Shown: positions 1 to 6,342 of the stretch, one piece after another | Layout: each line of letters begins with the position of its first letter | Position numbering within the stretch: the stretch's first letter is position 1 | Assembly: GCA_018238825.1 (NCBI GenBank) | Contig: JABCSP010000023.1 | Coordinates: 1-15,761, forward strand | Direction: 5' to 3' | Length of the DNA: 15,761 nucleotides | DNA from: Candidatus Thorarchaeota archaeon | GTDB taxonomy: Archaea; Asgardarchaeota; Thorarchaeia; Thorarchaeales; Thorarchaeaceae | The notes under the pieces: model-generated | Told to the model about the DNA's origin: nothing | Database searches by the model: none | Seen by the model: only the letters and a program-made list of their open reading frames with translations | Made by a program: the position numbers and the translations under genes

Positions 1-338
1 ACCCATGATTCGTACCGCTTGAGACGATCAAAGCCTGCATCGAACAGTTCTTTCTCAATTATGCTGACCTGAGATTTATCAAGGTCTGTGCTAGTTGTGC
101 TAACGTGGACAAGACTGAGCTTGTTTGAAGGCAGTGATAGAATCACGATTCCAAGAATCTGGTCCTGGTTGTCGAATTTTCCAAGAATTACAATCTTCCC
201 CTCTGACCAGAGTGTGAATAATCGATCATTGGTTTCCTGATTGGGCCTATTTGTTTCATCCATCTTCTGAATGAATTCTTCTAGCATCTGTTTGACAATA
301 ACCCGTTTGGCGAGGTCAACCTCCCTAATACTCCTCAT
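1..338 (-). CDS. GNAT-like N-acetyltransferase, N-terminal part (runs off left edge)
   Basis: An open minus-strand frame enters from the left edge and starts at ATG 338, with about 112 residues visible. The start MRSIREVDLAKRV, then a helical stretch (QMLEEFIQKM), then GKIVILGKF and ILGIVILSL strands follow the opening order of the GNAT fold (strand, helix pair, two strands). The acetyl-CoA loop (motif A) would lie beyond the window, so the enzyme call rests on fold order alone. An in-frame ATG at 374 would add 12 residues. I prefer 338 because the text between resembles a TATA element (TTTATTTA), which would suit a nearly leaderless ATG at 338. Substrate unknown. Confidence 0.5.
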   Translation of the reverse strand, partial: MRSIREVDLAKRVIVKQMLEEFIQKMDETNRPNQETNDRLFTLWSEGKIVILGKFDNQDQILGIVILSLPSNKLSLVHVSTTSTDLDKSQVSIIEKELFDAGFDRLKRYESW

Positions 339-457
339 GAAATGATTTTGAAGACGCCCTTGTAAATAAATCATTTGCCGAAGTGTTGTGTTCACAGGTG
401 AGAACACATTATCAGACAAATGGTGAAGAAATGGAAAAATGGTGGGCCGGACGAGAT

Positions 458-487
458 TTGTTCTAATTCAGGGAAATCCTGATTCAA
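458..487 (-). other. tRNA-Val intron 3 (30 nt, T loop, position 58/59)
   Basis: The central helix GTTC/GAAC is perfect, with bulges GAT and AAA cut after their second bases. Splicing yields the standard T loop TTCGAAT. The interior has a TCAGG/CCTGA stem. Length and position are the same as in the tRNA-Phe intron of this window. Confidence 0.82.
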
Positions 488-508
488 TCGAACTCGTGGC
501 CATCGCAC

Positions 509-538
509 GTGTGAGCGTACTTGGAAATCAGGTACGCA
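509..538 (-). other. tRNA-Val intron 2 (30 nt, canonical 37/38)
   Basis: This sits at the canonical anticodon-loop site. The interior holds a perfect 6-bp helix (GCGTAC with GTACGC). The BHB fit has bulges CAT and ACG around a TTGA/TCAC central helix whose outer pair is a T-C mismatch, so the boundary could shift by one base. As placed, position 38 is G, which is uncommon. Confidence 0.75.
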
Positions 539-554
539 TGTCAATGCGATATCA

Positions 555-585
555 GTCGATTTAACCATCCCGAAGGATGATAAAA
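555..585 (-). other. tRNA-Val intron 1 (31 nt, D arm, position 21/22)
   Basis: BHB fit on the minus strand: central helix CGGT (exon side) with ATCG (intron side), 3-nt bulges TAT and ACT, each cut after the second base. The intron interior forms a 7-bp stem (ATCATCC with GGATGGT, one G-U) capped by a TTCG tetraloop. Removal restores a normal D arm. Confidence 0.8.
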
Positions 586-662
586 TAACCGGGCTAGACC
601 ACCGGCCCATTGAATTCAGTCACACTGGCTGTCGATTAAAAACATTGTGACCGTGTCAATAC

Positions 663-1097
663 CTAAATGCCTGTACTTCCAAATCCCCCTTCGCCTCTCT
701 CCGTATCAGATAGCTCATTCACCTCAACGAAGGTGACTTTGGGTACTGGACGGATTGCCAATTGACTAATGCGCATTCCTTTGGTTATCTGAAATGACGC
801 ATCGCTATGATTAATCATTATGGCCTTGACCTCTCCTCGGTAACCACTATCAATTGTCCCTGGGGCATTTAGGACAGTGATGCCTTCTTTCAATGCAAGT
901 CCACTTCTTGGTCGTACTTGTCCTTCGTACCCTGGAGGAATCTCCACAGCTATTCCTGTTGGTACAGCGTAACGCTCCCCTTGCTTAATCTCATGGTCAA
1001 TTACAGAATATAGATCAAAGGCAACATCACCAGCCTTTGCAGCCTTTGGAATTTTTGCATCAGGAGTGAGTCGTTTAACACGTACTTGCACAGTCAC
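663..1097 (-). CDS. dut: dUTP diphosphatase (trimeric dUTPase)
   Basis: Hydrolyses dUTP to dUMP and diphosphate, keeping uracil out of DNA and supplying dUMP for dTMP synthesis; cytosolic homotrimer. At 144 residues it matches the compact trimeric family and shows all five motifs in order: I AGDVAFDLYS (22-31), II PRSGLA (63-68), III GTIDSGYRGEVK (80-91, with the catalytic Asp83 and the sugar-stacking Tyr), IV RISQLAIRPV (109-118) and V RGEGGFGSTG (134-143, the mobile phosphate-binding arm). Motif V shows it is a dUTPase and not the related dCTP deaminase. The start is GTG 1097, chosen for a GGAGG eight bases upstream. It is divergent from padR, and tRNA-Val lies downstream on the same strand. 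Confidence 0.95.
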   Translation of the reverse strand: MTVQVRVKRLTPDAKIPKAAKAGDVAFDLYSVIDHEIKQGERYAVPTGIAVEIPPGYEGQVRPRSGLALKEGITVLNAPGTIDSGYRGEVKAIMINHSDASFQITKGMRISQLAIRPVPKVTFVEVNELSDTERGEGGFGSTGI

Positions 1098-1172
1098 TGT
1101 TTATTCCTCCAGTGTGGAATCAACTCTCTTTCAAATATACGTGTGGGTGGTAATATAGCCTAGTTGGTAATA

Positions 1173-1180
1173 CTTATATA
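1173..1180. promoter_or_regulatory. TATA element in the dut/padR divergent region
   Basis: CTTATATA reads as an archaeal TATA box for padR. A start about 25 bp downstream falls just before the inverted repeat at 1205-1237. Because TATATA is palindromic, the same box (TATATAAG on the minus strand) could also serve dut. Confidence 0.55.
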
Positions 1181-1204
1181 TGAATAATAATTAGTACTAT
1201 ATGT

Positions 1205-1237
1205 CGTACAGTACTAAACTAAACACTGTACTGTACG
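1205..1237. promoter_or_regulatory. Perfect inverted repeat, probable PadR operator
   Basis: CGTACAGTAC (1205-1214) and its exact reverse complement GTACTGTACG (1228-1237) are separated by 13 bp. The repeat lies between the TATA box and the padR start, where a bound dimer would block the transcription start. PadR-family repressors usually bind dyad sites in their own promoters, so autoregulation is the simplest reading. The arms are long and perfect; the binding protein is inferred from position. Confidence 0.65.
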
Positions 1238-1264
1238 CTATAATAAAATACAGAGGTAAACAAC

Positions 1265-1627
1265 GTGTCAATGACAAAAAAGACGCAAGATGAATTGGAC
1301 CGATGGTCCAAGGAAGTCAAACGAGGTGCTGTGACCCTTGCTATCTTATCCCTTCTTAGTAAGAAAAGGGCGTACGGATACGAGGTTGTCAAGCTACTCG
1401 ATGCGAAAATGAAATTCTTGGCTCTTGAACAAGGAACAGTTTATCCTTTGCTGAGAAGACTAGAGAAGCGTGAGCTCCTAAAGTCCGAATGGGACTATGA
1501 AGATCCTGCCAAGGCCAAGAAGTACTATACAGTTACTCAGGAAGGCTTGAAGGCTCTGGGAGCAATGACGCAGACCTGGTCTGTTCTCTCACGCGAGATG
1601 CGTGAAGTCGTTAATGAGGTTGAATAA
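1265..1627 (+). CDS. PadR-family transcriptional regulator
   Basis: A 120-residue winged-helix DNA-binding protein. The PadR signature runs RGAVTLAILSLLSKK at about 20-34, YGYEVVKLL at 37-45, LEQGTVYPLLRRLEKRELL at 54-72, and the wing with KKYYTVTQEG at 85-94. The C-terminal dimerisation helix is short, as in the compact PadR subclass. The start is GTG 1265, with GAGGT at 1253-1257. One base separates its stop from the next start, so it is co-transcribed with the HAAS-like membrane protein. This regulator/membrane-protein pairing recurs in bacteria and archaea, where PadR controls its partner. The inverted repeat at 1205-1237 is the likely operator. Confidence 0.92.
   Translation: MSMTKKTQDELDRWSKEVKRGAVTLAILSLLSKKRAYGYEVVKLLDAKMKFLALEQGTVYPLLRRLEKRELLKSEWDYEDPAKAKKYYTVTQEGLKALGAMTQTWSVLSREMREVVNEVE
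1616..1620 (+). promoter_or_regulatory. RBS that fixes the start of the HAAS-like gene at 1629
   Basis: GAGGT lies eight bases before ATG 1629 and inside the end of padR. An upstream in-frame ATG at 1602 has no such site and would overlap padR by 26 bp. Confidence 0.7.
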
Positions 1628-1628
1628 A

Positions 1629-2750
1629 ATGAGTAGTAATGATCCATTGAAATTAATTGAGCAATACCTTGATCGTGTTAGGGTTTATCTTCCTCTAGAC
1701 AGCGAAGATGCCATCGTCGAACTTCAGACCCACCTTATTGAGGAGTCTGAGAGAATCGGTGAAGGCACTATGACTGCTGGTTCTGCTATGATGGCCATTG
1801 AAAGAATGGGCGAACCTAAGAGTGTAGCTAACGAGTATGCTGGTTCAGGTAAGAAAGTAGGACCTGTTCCTGCAGAATATGTCAATCCAGTGATTAGAAT
1901 TATTGTTGTGATAGTTGGTATTGCAGCTGCATTCGTAATTGGAGCTTCTATGCTTGGAGTCACACTGACTCAATTGCTAGGAACTGACATTCAGAATTGG
2001 CCTGTAAGCATTCTAATCATAATCTTCCTGAATATATTCATCATCATTGCAATAATAGGTATCATTTCCATGTTTGATCGTGAAAAGCCCTTGACTGATA
2101 AGACCACTCTTGAAACCATTTTTGGTCTTGGTGTAGAGGGTTTCAAACCTAAGGGTCGCTTGGATGCCCTTGGTGACTTGATTATGGGAATCTTTTGGGG
2201 AATCCTTTTGATGCTTCCTGGAATGGTGGTGCTTTATACAACCGAGTTTGTGAACGTATACCTGCTTGTGGTAATCTTTCTCTTCATGGGTGCAATTCGA
2301 GGAGCACTCTTCTTCGTAGGCGGAGAAAATAATTTCAACCTGGCAATTGAGGGAATCCTCGGTATTGTCTGGATAGCATTTGCAATTGTTCTGTTCAACA
2401 TCGGTTGGCCATTAGAAGACGTCTACGTCTATGCTGATGGCTCTTGGCAAATATTTCCTATTATCGATTTCTTCCAGACTCCTGAAATTCTATTATCACC
2501 ATTGGACTGGATATGGGCAGTTATAATGTTCGTCACAGTAGTAGTTTCAGTCTGGAGGATCATTGTATCAACCATGAAGATTACCATGTATCTTCGTGCT
2601 GGCAAGGCCATCTGGTGGCAAGGAAACTGGGGTGAACGTCGTAGCTTGAGAACTCCTCTTTGGAAGAGAATCCTAGGCGAACATGATCAGTTCCAGAAGA
2701 AAGAAGCAGAATACTATGATGGAAACACAGAATCTGAAGAGTCACAATAG
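1629..2750 (+). CDS. HAAS/DUF1700-like membrane protein, PadR partner
   Basis: A 373-residue protein starting at ATG 1629. Residues 1 to about 75 are a helical cytosolic domain (LKLIEQYLDRVRVYLP, VELQTHLIEE, MMAIERMGEPKSVANEY) matching the HAAS domain typical of proteins encoded beside PadR regulators: an alpha-helical start followed by a 'lG.P..va..y' turn. About six hydrophobic helices follow (starting IIVVIVGIAAAFVIGASML, then VSILIIIFLNIFIIIAIIGI, and the last at WIWAVIMFVTVVVSVW), ending in a charged tail. It probably acts as a membrane sensor or envelope-associated partner under PadR control. The exact role is unknown. It is translationally coupled to padR (1 nt gap) and followed by a terminator. 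Confidence 0.8.
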   Translation: MSSNDPLKLIEQYLDRVRVYLPLDSEDAIVELQTHLIEESERIGEGTMTAGSAMMAIERMGEPKSVANEYAGSGKKVGPVPAEYVNPVIRIIVVIVGIAAAFVIGASMLGVTLTQLLGTDIQNWPVSILIIIFLNIFIIIAIIGIISMFDREKPLTDKTTLETIFGLGVEGFKPKGRLDALGDLIMGIFWGILLMLPGMVVLYTTEFVNVYLLVVIFLFMGAIRGALFFVGGENNFNLAIEGILGIVWIAFAIVLFNIGWPLEDVYVYADGSWQIFPIIDFFQTPEILLSPLDWIWAVIMFVTVVVSVWRIIVSTMKITMYLRAGKAIWWQGNWGERRSLRTPLWKRILGEHDQFQKKEAEYYDGNTESEESQ

Positions 2751-2760
2751 ATAATATACA

Positions 2761-2797
2761 GTGGGGGACTTAGTCCCTCACATCTCTCCTTTTTTTA
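2761..2797 (+). terminator. Hairpin plus T-tract after the padR operon
   Basis: A stem formed by GTGGGGGAC and GTCCCTCAC (one mismatch) around TTA at 2761-2781 is followed by CTCTCC and a run of T at 2790-2797. Archaeal termination depends mainly on the T-tract; the hairpin may stabilise the 3' end. Confidence 0.6.
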
Positions 2798-2866
2798 AAT
2801 CGCTTGATTGCTTCATTCTCAAGTTATGTAAGAGTTCATAACATCAATATTACCTAGGTACGTGCC

Positions 2867-3487
2867 ATGGTATCTTCTCTTGATGGACTAGTTCCTCTCT
2901 CAAAATCTTCATTTCAGAAGTGTGTTAATGTTATGACCAGAGCTTTTTGGGATGATCCACTGAATGCATATTTTTTTCCTGATGAAACACAACGGAAACG
3001 GCTCTTACCTCTATTCTTCGAGTACAGACTGAAACAAGGTCGACAATATGGAGAAGTGTTTACTACATCTGAAGAAGTAGAAGGTATTGCTATTTGGATA
3101 CCATCGAAAACAATCGACAGTAATCTATGGCGAGAATTTCGATCAGGTGGATTTAAGCTGCTCAGAATCTTTGGTCGCTCATTGATCAACAGAATGACGA
3201 AGGTCGGTGAGTTCTCAAGTACGCGCAGAACAAAATACGCAATATCTCCATACATGCACCTTGGCTCATTCGCAGTAGACCCCGAGATGCATGGTCAAGG
3301 ATTCGCAAGTAAGTTAATTCGTCCGATGCTTGCACATCTTGATGAGAACAAAATGCATTCTTATCTCGAAGCTCAGAGTGAATCGAACGTATCACTCTAT
3401 GAGCACTATGGCTTTGAAGTTCTGGCTGAGGGTGTGGTGCCCAATACAGACATCCCACACTGGGATATGATGAGACCTCCTCAGTAG
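2867..3487 (+). CDS. GNAT-family N-acetyltransferase
   Basis: A 206-residue protein. The acetyl-CoA binding motif A is clear: HLGSFAVDPEMHGQGFASKL (131-150) holds the V-x-P strand and the H-G-Q-G-F-A pyrophosphate loop (142-147; family consensus Q/R-x-x-G-x-G/A). It is followed by strand YLEAQSESN and the YEHYGFEVL motif B near residues 180-190. The N-terminal half (VNVMTRAFWDDPLNAYFFPD) resembles the GNAT subgroup that includes fungal-type and actinobacterial acetyltransferases of unknown substrate. It begins at ATG 2867 as a single gene after the padR terminator. Substrate unknown; a small molecule or protein amine is expected. Confidence 0.85.
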   Translation: MVSSLDGLVPLSKSSFQKCVNVMTRAFWDDPLNAYFFPDETQRKRLLPLFFEYRLKQGRQYGEVFTTSEEVEGIAIWIPSKTIDSNLWREFRSGGFKLLRIFGRSLINRMTKVGEFSSTRRTKYAISPYMHLGSFAVDPEMHGQGFASKLIRPMLAHLDENKMHSYLEAQSESNVSLYEHYGFEVLAEGVVPNTDIPHWDMMRPPQ

Positions 3488-3508
3488 CGAAAGATGATGG
3501 AGTTGAAA

Positions 3509-3587
3509 TGGTGGGATGTGGCGGAATCGAACCGCCGATCTTCGCCATATAAGAGCAATGTCATTCACCGAGCTAGACCAACATCCC
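3509..3587 (-). tRNA. tRNA-Ile(UAU)
   Basis: Intronless. Acceptor GGGATGT/ACATCCC is perfect and CCA is encoded. D arm GTCT/TGAC has loop AGCTCGGTGAA, with the GG present. Anticodon arm TTGCT/GGCGA (two G-U pairs) has loop CTTATAT, giving anticodon UAU. Variable loop AGATC, T arm GGCGG/CCGCC with loop TTCGATT. UAU would read AUA directly. Most archaea instead read AUA with a CAU-anticodon tRNA carrying agmatidine made by TiaS. It lies 2 bp downstream of tRNA-Ile(GAT) on the same strand, so the two are probably processed from one transcript. Confidence 0.9.
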
Positions 3588-3589
3588 AT

Positions 3590-3663
3590 TGGTAGGCCAG
3601 GAAGGACTGAAACCTTCGATCTTCTCTATATCAGAGAGATGTCATACGCTAGACCACTGGCCT
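3590..3663 (-). tRNA. tRNA-Ile(GAU) with an unusual elbow
   Basis: Acceptor AGGCCAG/CTGGCCT, anticodon stem TCTCT/AGAGA and T stem GAAGG/CCTTC are all perfect; CCA is encoded. The anticodon loop CTGATAT gives GAU. Two features are odd together: the D loop AGCGTA is one base short and lacks the G18-G19 pair, and the T loop is TTTCAGT, lacking C56. The tertiary G19-C56 pair that locks the elbow would be absent. Stem integrity argues against random decay. It is first in the tandem Ile pair. Confidence 0.85.
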
Positions 3664-3832
3664 ATAATTCAGAAAAACAAGAGACCTGACACGAACTCAC
3701 ACGAATGCTATGCATTTGGTATGATTCCACTTTCTGTCATTCTAATCGTTGATATGTTCTGATGATTGAATATAAGTCGGTGGTCAAGTGGGATTGACTT
3801 AGATTGCATCACAGAATTGGGTCGTACAGGAA

Positions 3833-3854
3833 TATTATTAACAATCGTTAATAA
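3833..3854. promoter_or_regulatory. Perfect palindrome upstream of the iron permease gene
   Basis: ATTATTAAC and its exact complement GTTAATAAT are separated by AATC, ending 17 bp before ATG 3872. Its size and AT-rich dyad suit a metalloregulator (DtxR/MntR or Fur-like) operator on an iron-uptake gene. The binding protein is not in the window. A TATA-like GAATATAAG lies further upstream near 3768. Confidence 0.6.
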
Positions 3855-3871
3855 TTCAAACATGAATAGAC

Positions 3872-4759
3872 ATGATAATCTCTCCAACAATCATTTCTCT
3901 TAGGGAAGGTATAGAGGCAGCCTTGATAATTGCCATAATGTTATCCTACCTTAGAAAGACCAACCAGCTAAATCTACGAAAATATGTGATATACGGGACA
4001 ATTGTGGCTATAATCGCAAGTCTAGGTGTTGCTGTAGTTGTTGGATTATTATGGGGAATTTTTGAAGGAACTATGTTGAACGTGTTTGAGGGGGTTGTGG
4101 TACTCATCGCAGCTGTTCTTCTCACAACAATGATAGTGTGGATGTGGAATGCTGGTGCCCGAGTCACTCAGGAAATTGAGGATTCTATGGAGAGTTCTGT
4201 TGTTCAGCAGAGTGGAATCGGTCTGGCACTACTGAGTTTCTCACTCGTCTTTAGAGAAGGAGTCGAACTATCTCTGTTCAGCATGGCACTTTTCATTCAA
4301 GATGGAATTCAGATCTACATCGGGATTGCTCTTGGTCTATCTCTTGCTGTGATTATAGGAATCGGTATCTACAAGGGGTCCCTTAGAATTAGCATTGGTT
4401 CTCTCTTCAAATGGACCTCTATTTTTCTCATTCTTTTTGCAGCCGGAATGATTGCATACGGAATACATGAATTGCAAGAGGCTGGTTTGCTCTTAATCGG
4501 GCCGATTGAGGTCTGGAATATCAATCCACCACTTTTGCCTGATGGTAGTTATCCATTACTTCATGATAAGGGTGCAATAGGTGGATTAGCAAAAGCACTG
4601 TTTGGATACAATGGTAATCCGTCAGCACTTGAGGTAGTTGCTTATGTTACATACCTCGCTATTGCTTTTACCTATCTCTGGGTTAAGCAAAATGGTATGA
4701 ATTTAGCAAAGGCTAAGAAAACGAGGAAAGACGCCCTTGCTACTGCTCCTAATCAGTAA
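3872..4759 (+). CDS. FTR1-family iron permease
   Basis: A 295-residue integral membrane protein with about seven hydrophobic helices. The two REGxE signatures of FTR1/EfeU permeases, whose glutamates coordinate iron in the channel, are present: SLREGIEAAL at 9-18 in helix 1 and FREGVELSLF at 127-136 in helix 4. An F-E-G near 72-74 matches a further conserved family position. Uptake of ferric or ferrous iron across the cell membrane is the family role. No multicopper oxidase or EfeO/B partner lies beside it. The start is ATG 3872; an ATG at 3862 is out of frame. The palindrome just upstream suggests metal-dependent control. The 3' end overlaps the convergent zinc-ribbon gene by 11 bp. Confidence 0.9.
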   Translation: MIISPTIISLREGIEAALIIAIMLSYLRKTNQLNLRKYVIYGTIVAIIASLGVAVVVGLLWGIFEGTMLNVFEGVVVLIAAVLLTTMIVWMWNAGARVTQEIEDSMESSVVQQSGIGLALLSFSLVFREGVELSLFSMALFIQDGIQIYIGIALGLSLAVIIGIGIYKGSLRISIGSLFKWTSIFLILFAAGMIAYGIHELQEAGLLLIGPIEVWNINPPLLPDGSYPLLHDKGAIGGLAKALFGYNGNPSALEVVAYVTYLAIAFTYLWVKQNGMNLAKAKKTRKDALATAPNQ

Positions 4760-4994
4760 CTCCATATTTTCTAATGGCCTTTAGACCATCCTCATCAATG
4801 AAAGTTTCAGAGTATCCACAATCAATGCAAACATACTCATCTTTGAACGCATATTTGCGATTCCAAGGCCAACGAGCCAGCCTAACAATAATCCACCTTC
4901 TTGTAGGTCGTTTACCCTTTTTATGAACTTGAGAATTATTCCAAATACTCAAACTGTTACACTTTGGACATTGTCTTGATTTCTTCAAATCCAA
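4749..4994 (-). CDS. Small zinc-ribbon protein
   Basis: An 81-residue protein with C-P-K-C (Cys9, Cys12) and C-I-D-C-G (Cys56, Cys59), the two knuckles of a zinc ribbon, with an unusually long 43-residue basic, tryptophan-rich insert between them. It has no membrane helix. The start is uncertain: TTG 4994 has GGGAG close upstream but at tight spacing, and the nearby ATG at 4998 is out of frame. It converges on and overlaps the FTR1 gene by 11 bp. The Cys pattern and lack of internal stops make it probably real. Function unknown; nucleic-acid binding is possible. Confidence 0.65.
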   Translation of the reverse strand: MDLKKSRQCPKCNSLSIWNNSQVHKKGKRPTRRWIIVRLARWPWNRKYAFKDEYVCIDCGYSETFIDEDGLKAIRKYGVTD

Positions 4995-5089
4995 TCATCT
5001 CCCTACTCACATTGAATCAATTTTTATCAAATTTTCATTGAATCTTATCACTCAGAGGTTGATATATTGTTGTATTTAGATAAAAGAAG

Positions 5090-5196
5090 TGGTGCCGAGG
5101 GCGTGATTTATTCCCATTGGGACAAGTCCCAATTGGCTTGAACACACGACAACACGGTCTTCAGCCGTGCGATCTCCCAGGCTGATCTACCTCGGC
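5090..5196 (-). tRNA. tRNA-Phe(GAA) with a T-loop intron
   Basis: Acceptor GCCGAGG/CCTCGGC is perfect with encoded CCA. D arm GATC/GATC has loop AGCCTGGGA; anticodon arm CACGG/CCGTG has loop CTGAAGA (GAA); variable loop TTGTC; T arm GTGTG/CACGC has spliced loop TTCAAAT. A 30-nt intron lies in the T loop. The 5' part, positions 1-47 plus two upstream bases, recurs exactly 1200 bp away at 6349-6398. A TATA box (TTTATAT, 5227-5233 on the minus strand) lies 30 bp upstream, inside the bracketed segment, so this intact gene may use a promoter that came with the insert. Confidence 0.93.
5108..5137 (-). other. tRNA-Phe intron (30 nt, T loop, position 58/59)
   Basis: BHB fit: central helix GTTC/GAAT, bulges AAG and AAA cut after the second base, giving loop TTCAAAT. 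The interior forms a strong hairpin, TTGGGAC with GTCCCAA. Same position and length as the tRNA-Val T-loop intron. Confidence 0.82.
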
Positions 5197-5198
5197 AT
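5149..5198. repeat. 50-bp direct repeat, copy 1 (inside intact tRNA-Phe)
   Basis: Covers tRNA-Phe positions 1-47 plus two bases upstream. It is identical over 50 bp to 6349-6398, and identity stops sharply at both ends. The repeats bracket 1150 bp holding a single gene. Confidence 0.95.
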
Positions 5199-5226
5199 AT
5201 CTATTGAGGAGTCCCATCTCATAGAA

Positions 5227-5233
5227 ATATAAA
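5227..5233 (-). promoter_or_regulatory. TATA box of intact tRNA-Phe
   Basis: Minus-strand TTTATAT, 30 bp before the first tRNA base and inside the repeat-bracketed segment. A matching element precedes the truncated copy at 6430-6436. Confidence 0.65.
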
Positions 5234-5334
5234 CGTAGCGACATATGCGACTTATAATCAGGGCTAGAAATGCAACAGATTTGTGAATAGGAAAGAATAT
5301 CAAGTGGCAAATTCATGCAATTTCAGGGACTTTC

Positions 5335-6342
5335 GTGACGGATGATGATCCTAGAGTAGCGTTGGGACAAATGAATGCTGCTTGGAGTGATATTAGAAGC
5401 TATACTGGCCAAATCTGGCAGGTAGCAGCAGTTACAATCACAGTTCTTGTTCTCACTGTAAGTATCTATGTTGCTTCTATGAGTCCAGACACTGATATTC
5501 CGATATATCTCCAGATTGCTGTCCTTCTCCTTTCTCTTGCATTCATTTCCATTGGATCTTATACAATTCATTGGTTACGTTCAAGTGTTTCAGAAAGAGT
5601 TGATTTCATACTGGAGATTGAAGAGAAATTAGCTATTGTCAAAGGAGGTTCTTATGTTACTCCAACCTCCAGATTATTTGGAATCGAGAAAGGGCCATTA
5701 AGAGCCATTTACATTCTATTCTTAATTCTGACAATTGTAATGTCAATAATAGCTGGAAGCGCCATACTGAATTACCTATCTAGTATCACTATTGATATTG
5801 TTATTCAGATAATGTACTTGTGTGGATTTCTAGTTGTTTTCTTCGTATATGGGATGATTTTCTATAGATTCGGAATAATGCGAAAGATGCGCGTTTCATA
5901 TGAAAATCGTCATACTCTATTATCACTCCTACGAGCAATAGTTGAAGATGATTTTGATTATGATTTCAAAAGACGATATGGCTTTACACAGCTCATGTAT
6001 ATTTTTCGAAATCGTTGGCAATTTGAAGTTGAATTAGACTCAGAAGAAAGAAAAGTTCTCATCGCTATGGTGAACGATACTCAGGAAAAAGAAAAGATCC
6101 AAGATGTAAAAGACTCAATGAAGCACTACATCGATTTAACGGATAAGTATGAAAAGAAACCAGCATATGCAATTATTATTGTAATTAGATCTGAATTAAA
6201 ATTGCCTGATGAATCAGAAATAGTAAAGACCATATCCTTTACTGGTAATCACGACCATTTCAGAGCTGAATTCACCCATATTTTAAGCAGAGTGCAAAAC
6301 ATAGTAATATCTCAACCATTGAATACAAATCAGAATGAATAG
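5335..6342 (+). CDS. Four-helix membrane protein of unknown function, bracketed by tRNA-Phe repeats
   Basis: A 335-residue protein that I do not recognise. Helices are predicted near 28-49, 57-79, 122-146 and 153-177, arranged as two hairpins with a charged cytosolic loop (80-120) between them. Residues 180-335 form a soluble, charged tail (DFDYDFKRRYGF, LDSEERKVLIAM, AYAIIIVIRSELKLP). The start is GTG 5335, with a weak AGGGA eight bases upstream. No recombinase or nuclease motif is seen. It is the only gene in the 1150 bp between the two tRNA-Phe repeat copies, and its stop lies directly against the inverted repeat flanking the truncated copy. This makes it the likely cargo if the segment was inserted. 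Confidence 0.75.
   Translation: MTDDDPRVALGQMNAAWSDIRSYTGQIWQVAAVTITVLVLTVSIYVASMSPDTDIPIYLQIAVLLLSLAFISIGSYTIHWLRSSVSERVDFILEIEEKLAIVKGGSYVTPTSRLFGIEKGPLRAIYILFLILTIVMSIIAGSAILNYLSSITIDIVIQIMYLCGFLVVFFVYGMIFYRFGIMRKMRVSYENRHTLLSLLRAIVEDDFDYDFKRRYGFTQLMYIFRNRWQFEVELDSEERKVLIAMVNDTQEKEKIQDVKDSMKHYIDLTDKYEKKPAYAIIIVIRSELKLPDESEIVKTISFTGNHDHFRAEFTHILSRVQNIVISQPLNTNQNE

Larger units (their letters stand above)
440..608 (-). tRNA. tRNA-Val(GAC) interrupted by three introns
   Basis: On the minus strand the gene begins GGGCCGG and ends CCGGCCC-ACCA, a perfect 7-bp acceptor stem with encoded CCA. After removal of three introns it folds normally: TG at 8-9, D arm GTCT/TGAT around an AGCCCGGTTA loop, anticodon arm TCGCA/TGCGA with loop TTGACAG (anticodon GAC), five-base variable loop TGGCC, and T arm ACGAG/CTCGT with loop TTCGAAT. 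The T13-T22 apposition is, as far as I recall, also usual in archaeal tRNA-Val. The introns lie at 555-585 (after position 21), 509-538 (37/38) and 458-487 (58/59). A T-rich trailer follows the CCA. It lies 54 bp downstream of dut on the same strand, with its own TATA-like TTTAATCG about 28 bp upstream. Confidence 0.9.

Noticed and set aside
392..610. 72-residue minus-strand open frame
   Set aside because: It runs through the intron-containing tRNA-Val and encodes nothing protein-like.
1602..1628. Upstream ATG as start of the HAAS-like gene
   Set aside because: No RBS and a 26-bp overlap with padR; ATG 1629 has GAGGT at eight bases.
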